From Lachnospiraceae bacterium (lineage in GTDB: Bacteria; Bacillota; Clostridia; Lachnospirales; Lachnospiraceae), in assembly GCA_029226225.1 (NCBI GenBank), contig JAQXXU010000040.1, positions 1-42,818 of the forward strand: 42,818 bases of DNA, written 5' to 3'. Below are positions 32,042 to 40,927 of the stretch, in pieces. Every line of letters begins with the position of its first letter. The stretch's first letter is position 1. Both the position numbers and the translations under genes were made by a program. The notes under the pieces are model-generated. The model did not search any database. It saw only the letters and a program-made list of their open reading frames with translations, and had not been told where the DNA came from.

Positions 32042-33387
32042 AAGATACATACTTAGCTGTTGACATCGGCGCCTCGAGTGGCAGGTGCATTGTCGGTTCA
32101 GCTGAAAATAAAGACATAAAGATTCAGGAGACCTACAGGTTTGAGAACGGTCTCATAGAAAAAAATGGACACAAATGCTGGGATATAGAGCGCCTAAGAG
32201 ACAGCGTTATAGCTGGGATTGCCGAGACCGTAAAGAAAGGTTTCTCTCCAAGGAGCATCGGAGTAGATACCTGGGCCGTTGATTTCGTTCTCCTCGATAA
32301 AAATGACCAGATCATAGGTGATGCAGTTTCATACCGAGACTCGCGTACAGACGGGATAAAGGATGAACTTGAAGAGAATGGAATTCTGACCTTTGAAGAG
32401 CTTTACAGAAGAAACGGCATCCAGTACCAGAAGTTCAACACGATATATCAGTTGATGGCACTTAAAAAAGAGCATCCGGATTATTTAAATAAAGCTGAGA
32501 CTTTTCTTATGATACCAGATTATCTGAACTTCGTGCTGACAGGGGTGAAGGTAAATGAGTATACGAATGCCACGACGACTGCTTTAGTTAATGCAGAAAC
32601 CAAAGACTGGGACTGGGAGATTATAGATAGACTAGGACTTCCGAAGAAAATTTTCCAGAAGATAAAAATGCCAGGTACTTCGATTGGAAAGATTCGCACG
32701 GATATTGCAGAAAAGACAGGCGCAGAAATAGAAGTGATACTTCCGGCTACTCACGATACAGGTTCAGCTTTTTTAGCAGCTCCGGTAAAAAACGATACAT
32801 CAGTGATTTTAAGTTCAGGCACCTGGTCGCTGATGGGAGTGATAAATAAGAAGGCTATAACGACAGATGAGAGTCGTGAAGCTAATTTTACCAATGAAGG
32901 CGGTTATAATTACAGTTACCGTTACTTAAAAAATATCATGGGCCTCTGGATGAACCAGAATATCAGAAAAGAATTAAATCCGAGGCCGTCGTTCCCGGAG
33001 CTTATAGCAGAGGCAGAGAAGTATTCTGATATAAAGACAACGGTAGACGTAGACGACCAGAGATTTTTAGCTCCTGATTCCATGATGGACGAGATAAAAA
33101 AAGCCTGCGCTGAAAAAGGTGAGCCGATACCTGACGAGGTCGGAGCAGTGATGCAGGTCGTCTATAATTCTCTTTCGGATGATTACGCCAGGACACTTCG
33201 TGAGCTCGAGCGCCTGACCGGTAAAAAATACACCGACCTATATATAGTCGGCGGCGGGTGTCAGGACAGCTACTTAAATAAACTGACCGGAGAAAAGACT
33301 GGCCTCAAGGTCCACGCAGGACCGGTCGAGGCCACAGCCCTCGGCAACCTGATGGCACAGTGTGTCACCGGGGACGCGCCCCACTGA
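32038..33387 (+). CDS. rhaB: Rhamnulokinase
   Basis: YLAVDIGASSGRCIVG, SIGVDTWAVDFVLLD, LSSGTWSLMGVI; ATGA overlap with upstream gene. Confidence 0.92.
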   Translation: MKDTYLAVDIGASSGRCIVGSAENKDIKIQETYRFENGLIEKNGHKCWDIERLRDSVIAGIAETVKKGFSPRSIGVDTWAVDFVLLDKNDQIIGDAVSYRDSRTDGIKDELEENGILTFEELYRRNGIQYQKFNTIYQLMALKKEHPDYLNKAETFLMIPDYLNFVLTGVKVNEYTNATTTALVNAETKDWDWEIIDRLGLPKKIFQKIKMPGTSIGKIRTDIAEKTGAEIEVILPATHDTGSAFLAAPVKNDTSVILSSGTWSLMGVINKKAITTDESREANFTNEGGYNYSYRYLKNIMGLWMNQNIRKELNPRPSFPELIAEAEKYSDIKTTVDVDDQRFLAPDSMMDEIKKACAEKGEPIPDEVGAVMQVVYNSLSDDYARTLRELERLTGKKYTDLYIVGGGCQDSYLNKLTGEKTGLKVHAGPVEATALGNLMAQCVTGDAPH

Positions 33388-33391
33388 CACA
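33361..33391 (+). repeat. REP-like hairpin overlapping the 3' end of rhaB
   Basis: TGTGTCACCGGGGACGCGCCCCACTGACACA. Confidence 0.8.
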
Positions 33392-33392
33392 T

Positions 33393-34619
33393 TTAGCGGC
33401 TCATTTTTTTAGCGAAAGCCTTTGCCTCCTCGAGCTGGGCGCTTGTGGCATTTTTCCTCCTGATAAGGAAATCGTCAAATTTCGGCACTGTAAAGTCTAT
33501 TTCTCCGTATTTGGCAGCGTAGATCAGTCCTTTGTTGATGAGCTGCGCGCGAATCGGGGAGATTTGCGTTACCTGTTTTTTCATGTTCTTAGCGACATTT
33601 GAGATGGTGCATGGAAGCTTACCACAATCGACCATGGCATACATGAATTTCTTCTCACGGTCGGTGCATCGTTCAAACCTGACCATAAAAAAGCCATTGT
33701 CGAGAGTTTCGATATACTGCTTTTCTGAATTCTTTACATCCTTAAGAGTGATCTTATCTTTGTCAGAGTTGTTCCAGACCTGATAACAGAACTCCTGGAT
33801 GAAGTATGGATATGAGCCGGTTGCTCTGATGATCTCATCAACAGCAGATGGCTCGTATTTTTTGCCTTCTTCTTCGGCGGGTACAGTTATCGCGTCGCGG
33901 GCTTCATCATCAGTTAGTGAATCTATCTCTTCATATCTGAAAATTCTTTCAGCATAAGTCCGTGCATTCCCTATGAACTGGAATACCTTTGGCAGGCCTG
34001 CACCTATAAGCATCAGAGGGTAGCCCTTCTGACTGACACGGTGGAGTGCGCAGATAAGTGCTGAGATATCTTCTTTTCTCATGTACTGGATCTCATCAAT
34101 GAAAAAACAGATAGGCTGGCAGGATTCTTTTGCTATACTTCCCAAAGATTCGAAAAGCTCTGTAAATGACTGCTCATAATCAGTGGAATAGTACATCTCT
34201 TTTTCTTCGGCAGATATCTGAAAAGTGATATCTCCTGGAGAAAAGGAAATAGTCAAGGATTTTATGGCATCGAGAACTTTGTTGATATAGTTTTTAAGCT
34301 TTTCTTTAGATGACAGATTCCTTAAAAAACGGTTAGCAGCCGTAGTGATAGCAGGTATGAAACGGAGGCTGTCTGTTATCTCTATATGCTGATAGTAGAT
34401 GCCCTTCTGATCACATATATTCTCAAACTCATTTAGCAGTACTGTCTTTCCGACACCTCTGAGACCATAGAAAATGACAGAACGCTGGCTGATACCTCGC
34501 TTAAGAGCCTCAAACATGACTGATACAGATTCGATTTCTTTTTCTCTCCCTGCTAGGTACTTTGGAGAAGAGCCGGCACCAGGGTTGTAGGGATTTGTAA
34601 AAATATTATTTTCTGACAT
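33393..34619 (-). CDS. AAA-type ATP-binding protein (ATPase_2/Orc1-like) with C-terminal winged-helix-like region
   Basis: AGREKEIESVSVMFEALKRGISQRSVIFYGLRGVGKTVLLNEF (Walker A), ICFFIDEIQYM (Walker B); RBS AGGAGGTC upstream. Confidence 0.8.
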   Translation of the reverse strand: MSENNIFTNPYNPGAGSSPKYLAGREKEIESVSVMFEALKRGISQRSVIFYGLRGVGKTVLLNEFENICDQKGIYYQHIEITDSLRFIPAITTAANRFLRNLSSKEKLKNYINKVLDAIKSLTISFSPGDITFQISAEEKEMYYSTDYEQSFTELFESLGSIAKESCQPICFFIDEIQYMRKEDISALICALHRVSQKGYPLMLIGAGLPKVFQFIGNARTYAERIFRYEEIDSLTDDEARDAITVPAEEEGKKYEPSAVDEIIRATGSYPYFIQEFCYQVWNNSDKDKITLKDVKNSEKQYIETLDNGFFMVRFERCTDREKKFMYAMVDCGKLPCTISNVAKNMKKQVTQISPIRAQLINKGLIYAAKYGEIDFTVPKFDDFLIRRKNATSAQLEEAKAFAKKMSR

Positions 34620-34759
34620 CTGACGACCTCCTTCGTATTACACAAGTGTATCACGATATTTTATGTAAATCAACATGATATAACGGGATGCAAGGGGATA
34701 ATATATCGTATAATTTTTTTGAGTAGAAATCACTCGCCTGCCTTCCAGAAAAGGTTTCG

Positions 34760-34846
34760 ATGTATGAGAAATTCGGCTTTACAGATGATGGTATCTGCGT
34801 ATCGACCTGGGGCGGTGAGCAGTGGCACGAGATGATAATGATATAG
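34760..34846 (+). pseudogene. C-terminal remnant of a GNAT-family acetyltransferase
   Basis: MYEKFGFTDDGICVSTWGGEQWHEMIMI* resembles the C-terminal end of GNAT proteins; no upstream catalytic region in frame. Confidence 0.5.
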
Positions 34847-34859
34847 TACAGGTCAAGAG

Positions 34860-34893
34860 AAAAAGGCAGAAATCCGCTTTTCTGTCTTTTTTC
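34860..34893 (+). terminator. Terminator after the GNAT remnant
   Basis: AAAAGGCAGAAA tccgc TTTTCTGTCTTTTTT stem (one G-U) with U-tract. Confidence 0.55.
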
Positions 34894-34924
34894 ATATACA
34901 ACCGGAAAAATGTTGGATTTGTCG

Positions 34925-34954
34925 TTGACTAATGAATGTCTTATAAGTTATGAT
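34925..34954 (+). promoter_or_regulatory. Candidate promoter of pflB
   Basis: TTGACT-N18-TATGAT. Confidence 0.55.
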
Positions 34955-35049
34955 TATTGACGCAAGGTTAGGAAAAACTAACAAATCAGTCTTGCCTAAC
35001 ACCTGCATTCCAATTTAACCCACAGATACAACCACATTTGGAGGTCGTA

Positions 35050-37323
35050 ATGACAAATTTTGAAGCATGGGAAGGCTTCACGCCTGGTCACTGGAACGAT
35101 GATGTCAACGTTCGTGACTTTATCCAGAAAAACTACACCCCGTATGACGGAGACGAGAGTTTCCTTGAGGGACCGACAGAGCGCACGAACAAGCTCTGGG
35201 GCAAACTCCAGGAACTTCAGAAGGAAGAGAGAAAAAAGGGCGGAGTTCTCGATATGGAGACAGATGTTGTCTCTGATATCGATGCATATGGCCCGGCCTA
35301 TATTGACGACTCCATGAAGGATGATGAGCAGATAGTCGGACTGCAGACTGATAAGCCGTTAAAGAGAGCCTTCATGCCTTACGGCGGCATAAGAATGGCT
35401 GAAGAGGCGCTGACGACTTATGGATACACACCGAATCCGCAGTTACATGAGATCTTTACCAAGTATCATAAGACTCATAATGAGGCAGTTTTCGATGCCT
35501 ATACCCCTGAGATGATCACGGCCCGTCACTGCCATATAGTTACAGGTCTTCCTGATACCTACGGCAGAGGCCGTATCGTAGGCGACTACAGAAGAGTAGC
35601 TCTCTACGGTATCGACTACCTGATCGAGAAGAAGGAAGAGGATAAGGCAGCAACCGGTCATAACGATATGATGACTGGTAAGGTTGTCCGTTTAAGAGAA
35701 GAGATCGCTGAGCAGATCAAGGCTCTGAAAAAAATGAAGAAGCTAGCCGAGTCCTATGGATTTGATATTTCAAAGCCGGCAAAGACTGCAAAGGAGGCTG
35801 TTCAGTGGCTCTACTTCGGTTATCTGTCAGCTATAAAGCAGCAGAACGGCGCAGCCATGTCAGTAGGCCGTATCTCTACCTTCCTTGATATCTATATCAC
35901 AAGAGACCTGAACAAGGGACTTATCACAGAGAAGGAGGCTCAGGAGCTTATAGACCATCTTACTATGAAGTTCCGTATGGTTAAGTTCGCACGTATTCCG
36001 TCATACAACGAGCTCTTCTCAGGTGACCCGGTATGGGCTACACTCGAGGTAGCAGGCATCGGAATGGACGGAAGAAGCATGGTCACAAAGAACGACTACC
36101 GTTTCCTTCATACGCTTGAGAACATGGGACCGGCACCTGAGCCGAACCTTACAGTTCTCTACAGCAGCGATCTTCCTGAGAACTTCAAGGAGTACGCGGC
36201 AAAGATTTCTGTTGATACCTCATCTATCCAGTATGAGAATGATGACGTTATGAAGCCTGTTTGGGGCGATGACTACAGTATCTGCTGCTGCGTATCCGCG
36301 ACACAGACTGGTAAGGAGATGCAGTTCTTCGGTGCCAGGGCTAACCTCGCGAAGGCTCTTCTTTACTCTATTAACGGCGGTAAGGACGAAAAGTTCAAGG
36401 ACAAGCAGGGACACCATATTCAGGTGGGTCCGGAGATCGCTCCGATGACTTCTGATGTACTCGACTATGATGAAGTAGTCCACAAGTATGATCTGACTCT
36501 TGACTGGCTCGCTGGTCTCTATGTCAATATCCTCGACCTGATCCACTATATGCATGACAAGTATTACTATGAGTCAGCCGAGATGTCTCTTATCGACACG
36601 AACGTACGCCGTACATTTGCAACCGGTATTGCTGGCTTCTCACACGTGGTTGATTCACTTTCTGCTATAAAGTATGCCAAGGTCACAGCTATCCGTGATG
36701 AAGAGGGCGTTACTACTGACTTTAAGATCGAGGGAGACTTCCCTAAGTATGGTAATGATGATCCGAGAGCCGACGAGATCGCTGTAAAGCTTTTAAAGAC
36801 CTTCATGGGTAAGCTCAGGAAGTTCCATACCTACAGGGATTCAGACGCTACGACATCTATCCTTACCATCACTTCAAACGTAGTTTATGGTGAGGCTACA
36901 GGTGCTACACCTGATGGACGTAAGGCATTCACACCGTTTGCTCCTGGTGCAAACCCTGCTTACGGCGCTGAACAGAATGGTCTTCTGGCATCACTTAACT
37001 CTGTTGCCAAGCTGCCTTATGAGTATGCTCTCGACGGTATTTCAAACACCCAGACCATGACTCCGGATTCTCTTGGCCACGATGAGGAAGAGAGAGAGGA
37101 CAAGCTCGTAAATGTTCTCGACGGTTACTTCAATCAGGGCGCTCATCATCTGAATGTCAACGTCTTCGGCAAGGAGAAGCTTGTTGATGCTATGGAGCAT
37201 CCTGAGAAGCCTGAGTATGCGAACTTTACGATCCGTGTATCCGGCTATGCTGTCAAGTTCATTGATCTGACCAGAAAGCAGCAGCTCGATGTACTTAATC
37301 GTACATTCCATGATCACATGTAA
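35050..37323 (+). CDS. pflB: Formate C-acetyltransferase (pyruvate formate-lyase)
   Basis: Active-site CCVS region DDYSICCCVSATQTGKEMQFFGARANLAKALLYSINGG and glycyl-radical RVSGYAVKFIDLTRKQQLDVLNRTFH. Start corrected to ATG 35050 (GGAGG 35040-35044). Confidence 0.95.
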   Translation: MTNFEAWEGFTPGHWNDDVNVRDFIQKNYTPYDGDESFLEGPTERTNKLWGKLQELQKEERKKGGVLDMETDVVSDIDAYGPAYIDDSMKDDEQIVGLQTDKPLKRAFMPYGGIRMAEEALTTYGYTPNPQLHEIFTKYHKTHNEAVFDAYTPEMITARHCHIVTGLPDTYGRGRIVGDYRRVALYGIDYLIEKKEEDKAATGHNDMMTGKVVRLREEIAEQIKALKKMKKLAESYGFDISKPAKTAKEAVQWLYFGYLSAIKQQNGAAMSVGRISTFLDIYITRDLNKGLITEKEAQELIDHLTMKFRMVKFARIPSYNELFSGDPVWATLEVAGIGMDGRSMVTKNDYRFLHTLENMGPAPEPNLTVLYSSDLPENFKEYAAKISVDTSSIQYENDDVMKPVWGDDYSICCCVSATQTGKEMQFFGARANLAKALLYSINGGKDEKFKDKQGHHIQVGPEIAPMTSDVLDYDEVVHKYDLTLDWLAGLYVNILDLIHYMHDKYYYESAEMSLIDTNVRRTFATGIAGFSHVVDSLSAIKYAKVTAIRDEEGVTTDFKIEGDFPKYGNDDPRADEIAVKLLKTFMGKLRKFHTYRDSDATTSILTITSNVVYGEATGATPDGRKAFTPFAPGANPAYGAEQNGLLASLNSVAKLPYEYALDGISNTQTMTPDSLGHDEEEREDKLVNVLDGYFNQGAHHLNVNVFGKEKLVDAMEHPEKPEYANFTIRVSGYAVKFIDLTRKQQLDVLNRTFHDHM

Positions 37324-37360
37324 AAAATACTGTAGTTTTTACTAATCAATACACCGTTCA

Positions 37361-37440
37361 AGAGCAGGAGCGGTGATGACAATCCAACACGCTTGTTCGC
37401 TGCGCTAAAGTCGGAATTGTCATCACTCGCTCCTTGCTCT
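37361..37440. repeat. Long imperfect hairpin between pflB and pflA
   Basis: AGAGCAGGAGCGGTGATGACAATCC (37361-37385)/GGAATTGTCATCACTCGCTCCTTGCTCT (37413-37440). Confidence 0.8.
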
Positions 37441-37591
37441 TTCTATGGAAAAATTAAAAAATACGATATGAAAGACAAGAGAAATATTTCTCTGTATTTA
37501 AATAGAGATGAGTATATTAACAGATGCGAAGCAGCTGATAACATACTCACTCGTATTTATCAAAATATTCTATAAGGAGAACATAATCTGT

Positions 37592-38341
37592 ATGGAAAGC
37601 AATTTAGCTAGAGTCCACTCGCTCGAAAGTTTCGGATCTGTTGATGGTCCAGGAATACGATATGTGATTTTTCTTCAGGGATGCAATTTCAGATGCAGAT
37701 ACTGCCACAACCCGGATACGTGGAATCCGGATGGAACGAAAAAAAGTAAGCCCACTCTGATGAGTGCTGATGAACTGATCGAAAAAGCCTTGAGGTACAA
37801 GCCTTACTGGGGCAAGGAGGGTGGTATCACTGTAAGCGGTGGAGAAGCGCTTCTGCAGATCGATTTTTTAAATGAGCTGTTCAGAAAATGCCATGAGAAG
37901 GGGATAAACACCTGTCTTGATACTTCTGCCGGGCCGTTTACGAGAGAAGAGCCGTTTTTCTCTAAGTTCAATGAACTGATGAAAAACACTGATCTGGTTA
38001 TGCTCGATATAAAGCAGATTTTCGATGAGGAGCACAAGAAGCTTACGGGTCACACAAATAAAAATGTTCTCGATTGTGCCACCTATTTGTCTGAGTGTGG
38101 TGTGCCGATGTGGATAAGACACGTGCTGGTCCCGGGCATCACGACTGATGAAAAGGAACTCAGGGAGCTTCGAAAGTTCATCGATACCTTAAAGACTGTA
38201 AAGAGAGTCGAAGTGCTTCCGTACCACACGCTCGGCATTTACAAATACGAGGAGCTTGGCATACCGTATTCTCTTAAGGATACAAACCCGCCGAGCGAAG
38301 ATCAGGTAAATACCGCCCGTGAGATCCTGGGTGCCATATGA
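37592..38341 (+). CDS. pflA: Pyruvate formate-lyase activating enzyme (radical SAM)
   Basis: SFGSVDGPGIRYVIFLQGCNFRCRYCHNPDTW (CxxxCxxC). Start corrected to ATG 37592. Confidence 0.93.
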   Translation: MESNLARVHSLESFGSVDGPGIRYVIFLQGCNFRCRYCHNPDTWNPDGTKKSKPTLMSADELIEKALRYKPYWGKEGGITVSGGEALLQIDFLNELFRKCHEKGINTCLDTSAGPFTREEPFFSKFNELMKNTDLVMLDIKQIFDEEHKKLTGHTNKNVLDCATYLSECGVPMWIRHVLVPGITTDEKELRELRKFIDTLKTVKRVEVLPYHTLGIYKYEELGIPYSLKDTNPPSEDQVNTAREILGAI

Positions 38342-38394
38342 AGGCTGTCCACGCGCTAGGTGACAGTTTTTTCTTTGTTTTTGGAGGTTAGTCT

Positions 38395-39246
38395 ATGGAT
38401 ATTTATGATAAAACTAAAAAATGGTGGGTGAGCTTCTTCATTTTTCTGGTGATGTTTTTCTGGGGCGCATCAAAGGAATTCAGCGGTATGTACCTGGAAA
38501 AAATAAATCCGGTCAGCGAGACTCTGGGCAGATACCAGATGATGCTTTTCTGCTTTCTTCTGTTACTGCTGTATTTTATTCCGTTTGTGGTATTTATACG
38601 ATACACCTGCAGGAAGCTTGAGGTGTCACGGAAGCTTCCGGTCATAGCATTTTTTGCAGGATGGTTCATTCCCGGCTGGATAGCTGGCCAGCTGAATGAC
38701 GCATCTGAAAAGCTGATAAGGCACCTCACTTCAAAGACCTTTACAGAGGACTGGGGAGACGCGATAGAGACTCCGATAGTCGAAGAATCGCTTAAGGTGA
38801 TCGTGGTAGTGTGGCTTATTTGTCTCGTCGGAAAACACCTGAGAAAACACTATCTGATAGCAGGTATGTCTGTGGGAATGGGATTTCAGATATCTGAAGA
38901 TCTGAGCTATATCGAGAAGCAGCTAAGTGGAAGTCATTCAGATTTTGTAAACGTCATTCCATTTACTCTTGGAGAAAGGGTCGCAGGCGGTCTGGTGTCT
39001 CACTGGTGCTATACGGCTCTGATGGCTGTAGGCATTTACCTGTTCTTCAGAGAAAAAAACAGAAAGACCGGTATTCTGCTGATTCTTGCAGTCCTATTAG
39101 ACCACGGACTATGGGATTCATTCCTGTCGGATTCGGATTTAGGCACAGCCATTCTGTCCGCTGTATTATTCATACTATTTGTGGTAGTCTATGTGCGGAC
39201 ACTTAATAGTTCAGAGGAATGTATCACTGGGGACGCGTACCGCTGA
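38395..39246 (+). CDS. PrsW-like intramembrane protease (CPBP/M82-type)
   Basis: TPIVEESLKVIVVVWLICLVG, GMSVGMGFQISEDLSYIEKQL, multi-pass membrane profile. Confidence 0.75.
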   Translation: MDIYDKTKKWWVSFFIFLVMFFWGASKEFSGMYLEKINPVSETLGRYQMMLFCFLLLLLYFIPFVVFIRYTCRKLEVSRKLPVIAFFAGWFIPGWIAGQLNDASEKLIRHLTSKTFTEDWGDAIETPIVEESLKVIVVVWLICLVGKHLRKHYLIAGMSVGMGFQISEDLSYIEKQLSGSHSDFVNVIPFTLGERVAGGLVSHWCYTALMAVGIYLFFREKNRKTGILLILAVLLDHGLWDSFLSDSDLGTAILSAVLFILFVVVYVRTLNSSEECITGDAYR

Positions 39247-39250
39247 CACA
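39220..39250 (+). repeat. REP-like hairpin overlapping the 3' end of the PrsW-like gene
   Basis: TGTATCACTGGGGACGCGTACCGCTGACACA. Confidence 0.75.
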
Positions 39251-39318
39251 CTTTACGAATGAAAAGAAGTCGCTGGATGTGGCACTGGGCTAATTGACAT
39301 ATATAGAGATCATCATTC

Positions 39319-40161
39319 TCATGAGAGCATTATAAAAGCGCCCTGCACCCCGCGTTTTCCATGGCTGGCGCGGTGGGAAAAGAGCAGGTCGGGGTTTTCA
39401 CAGGTGCAGATATCAGTCGTGTGGATATGCGAGGAGGAAACTCCGGCTTCTTCGAGAGTTATCCGGATAGACTTCCAGAGGTCTAGCTGAAAGTGTCCGT
39501 TGTGTTTGTCTAAAAGTATCTGTGCTGTATGTTCAGGAAACTCTTTTTTGAATTCATTGGCGACATCTGTGCTTACTTCATAGCAGTCCATGCAGATGGA
39601 AGGCCCGATGGCACAGATCACATCGGCAGGAGAAGAGCCGTAGTATGAAGTCATGGCACCGAGCACATTGCGGCTGATTCTCCCGACAGTGCCGCGCCAA
39701 CCGGAGTGGCAGGCTCCGATGCATTTTTTTACTGGGTCGATGAAGAGGACAGGAACGCAGTCGGCGGCAAAAATCGAGAGCATCAGTCCCGGCACGTCTG
39801 TGACTAGCCCGTCGACATCTGTATAATCGCGAGGACGAACGACACCTTTTCCGGCATCAGTCACGGTCACTTTTCTTACATTTGCAGTGTGGGTCTGCTG
39901 GGAGAGAACGAACCTGTCAGGCGTTATGGCAAAAGTCTCTGCGACCCGCCTGTAATTTTCCGATACATTTTCTTCAGTATCTCCCAGTTCTTTTTTGAAG
40001 TTTAAGCTCTTGAAAATCCCGGTACTTACTCCGCCGAGCCTTGTTGTAAATCCGTGCTTTATCAGACCCAGTTCAGATAAAGCATCGAAAGTCAGGAGCG
40101 GAACGGTATTTTTATCATCAAATCTCATATGCTCTGAAGCATTTTTTCTTTTTATATCCAT
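39319..40161 (-). CDS. pgeF: Peptidoglycan editing factor / YfiH family multicopper-like protein
   Basis: HGFTTRLGGVSTGIFKSLNF, FVLSQQTHTANV, CIGACHSGWRGTVGRI, IGPSICMDCYEV. Confidence 0.92.
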   Translation of the reverse strand: MDIKRKNASEHMRFDDKNTVPLLTFDALSELGLIKHGFTTRLGGVSTGIFKSLNFKKELGDTEENVSENYRRVAETFAITPDRFVLSQQTHTANVRKVTVTDAGKGVVRPRDYTDVDGLVTDVPGLMLSIFAADCVPVLFIDPVKKCIGACHSGWRGTVGRISRNVLGAMTSYYGSSPADVICAIGPSICMDCYEVSTDVANEFKKEFPEHTAQILLDKHNGHFQLDLWKSIRITLEEAGVSSSHIHTTDICTCENPDLLFSHRASHGKRGVQGAFIMLS

Positions 40162-40228
40162 GATCCAAAGGATAACACAGCAGGGAAGGGGATTGCAACC
40201 GCCATATGCTGGAGATTTTTCTACTGCG

Positions 40229-40257
40229 TTGATTTTAGCGCCAGAGATTTGTATAAT
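40229..40257 (+). promoter_or_regulatory. Candidate promoter of queH
   Basis: TTGATT-N17-TATAAT ending 7 nt before the ATG. Confidence 0.6.
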
Positions 40258-40264
40258 AAAAGTT

Positions 40265-40924
40265 ATGGAATCTAAGAAAAAAATAAACTATCAGAAACTC
40301 TGTGAAGAGGAGATAAAAAGAGTGACTGCGGACGGCAGGATTCCGACTCTTCTTCTGCACAGCTGCTGCGCGCCATGCAGCTCGTACTGTATAGAGTTCA
40401 TGTCACAGTATTTTTATGTGACTGTGTTTTACTACAACCCGAATATCTATCCGGACAGCGAGTACTATCACAGGGTAAAGGAGCAGCAGGAGTTTATACG
40501 GCGTTTTCCTACTAAGAACCCAGTGGGATTTATCGAAGGAGACTTTGATCCGGGGGAGTTCTACAGTGCAGCGAAAGGACTTGAAAAAGAACCCGAGAGA
40601 GGCGCGAGATGTACGGAATGCTTCAAGCTACGGCTTGGGAGAACTGCTGAAGTGGCGGCGGAGAGAGGATTTGATTTTTTTACATCGACTCTTACGATAT
40701 CACCGATGAAGGACGCTGCTCTTCTAAACAGGATAGGCCAGGAATCCGGCAAAAAGTACGGCGTCGAATGGCTGCCGTCTGATTTTAAAAAGAAAAACGG
40801 GTATCTGCGCAGCTGCCAGATAAGTCACGAGTACGGGATTTATAGGCAGGATTACTGCGGCTGCGTTTTTTCATATAATGAGAGACAGAAGGAAAAAGAA
40901 GAAAGAACACTTAAGGAGGCATAG
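40265..40924 (+). CDS. queH: Epoxyqueuosine reductase QueH (DUF208)
   Basis: LLLHSCCAPCSSYCIEFMSQYFYVTVFYYNPNIYPDSEYYHR; CTECFKLRLGRTAEVA. Start corrected to ATG 40265. Confidence 0.9.
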   Translation: MESKKKINYQKLCEEEIKRVTADGRIPTLLLHSCCAPCSSYCIEFMSQYFYVTVFYYNPNIYPDSEYYHRVKEQQEFIRRFPTKNPVGFIEGDFDPGEFYSAAKGLEKEPERGARCTECFKLRLGRTAEVAAERGFDFFTSTLTISPMKDAALLNRIGQESGKKYGVEWLPSDFKKKNGYLRSCQISHEYGIYRQDYCGCVFSYNERQKEKEERTLKEA

Positions 40925-40927
40925 CAA

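Noticed and set aside
33393-34619. AAA ATPase as part of an anti-phage defence system
   Set aside because: No adjacent effector, toxin or nuclease; single-gene evidence is insufficient.
37393-37591. ORF 37393-37575 and the extended start of pflA
   Set aside because: Begins inside the hairpin; PflA homology begins at 37592.
39995-40264. N-terminal extension of queH in the ORF track
   Set aside because: Antisense to pgeF; QueH begins at 40265.
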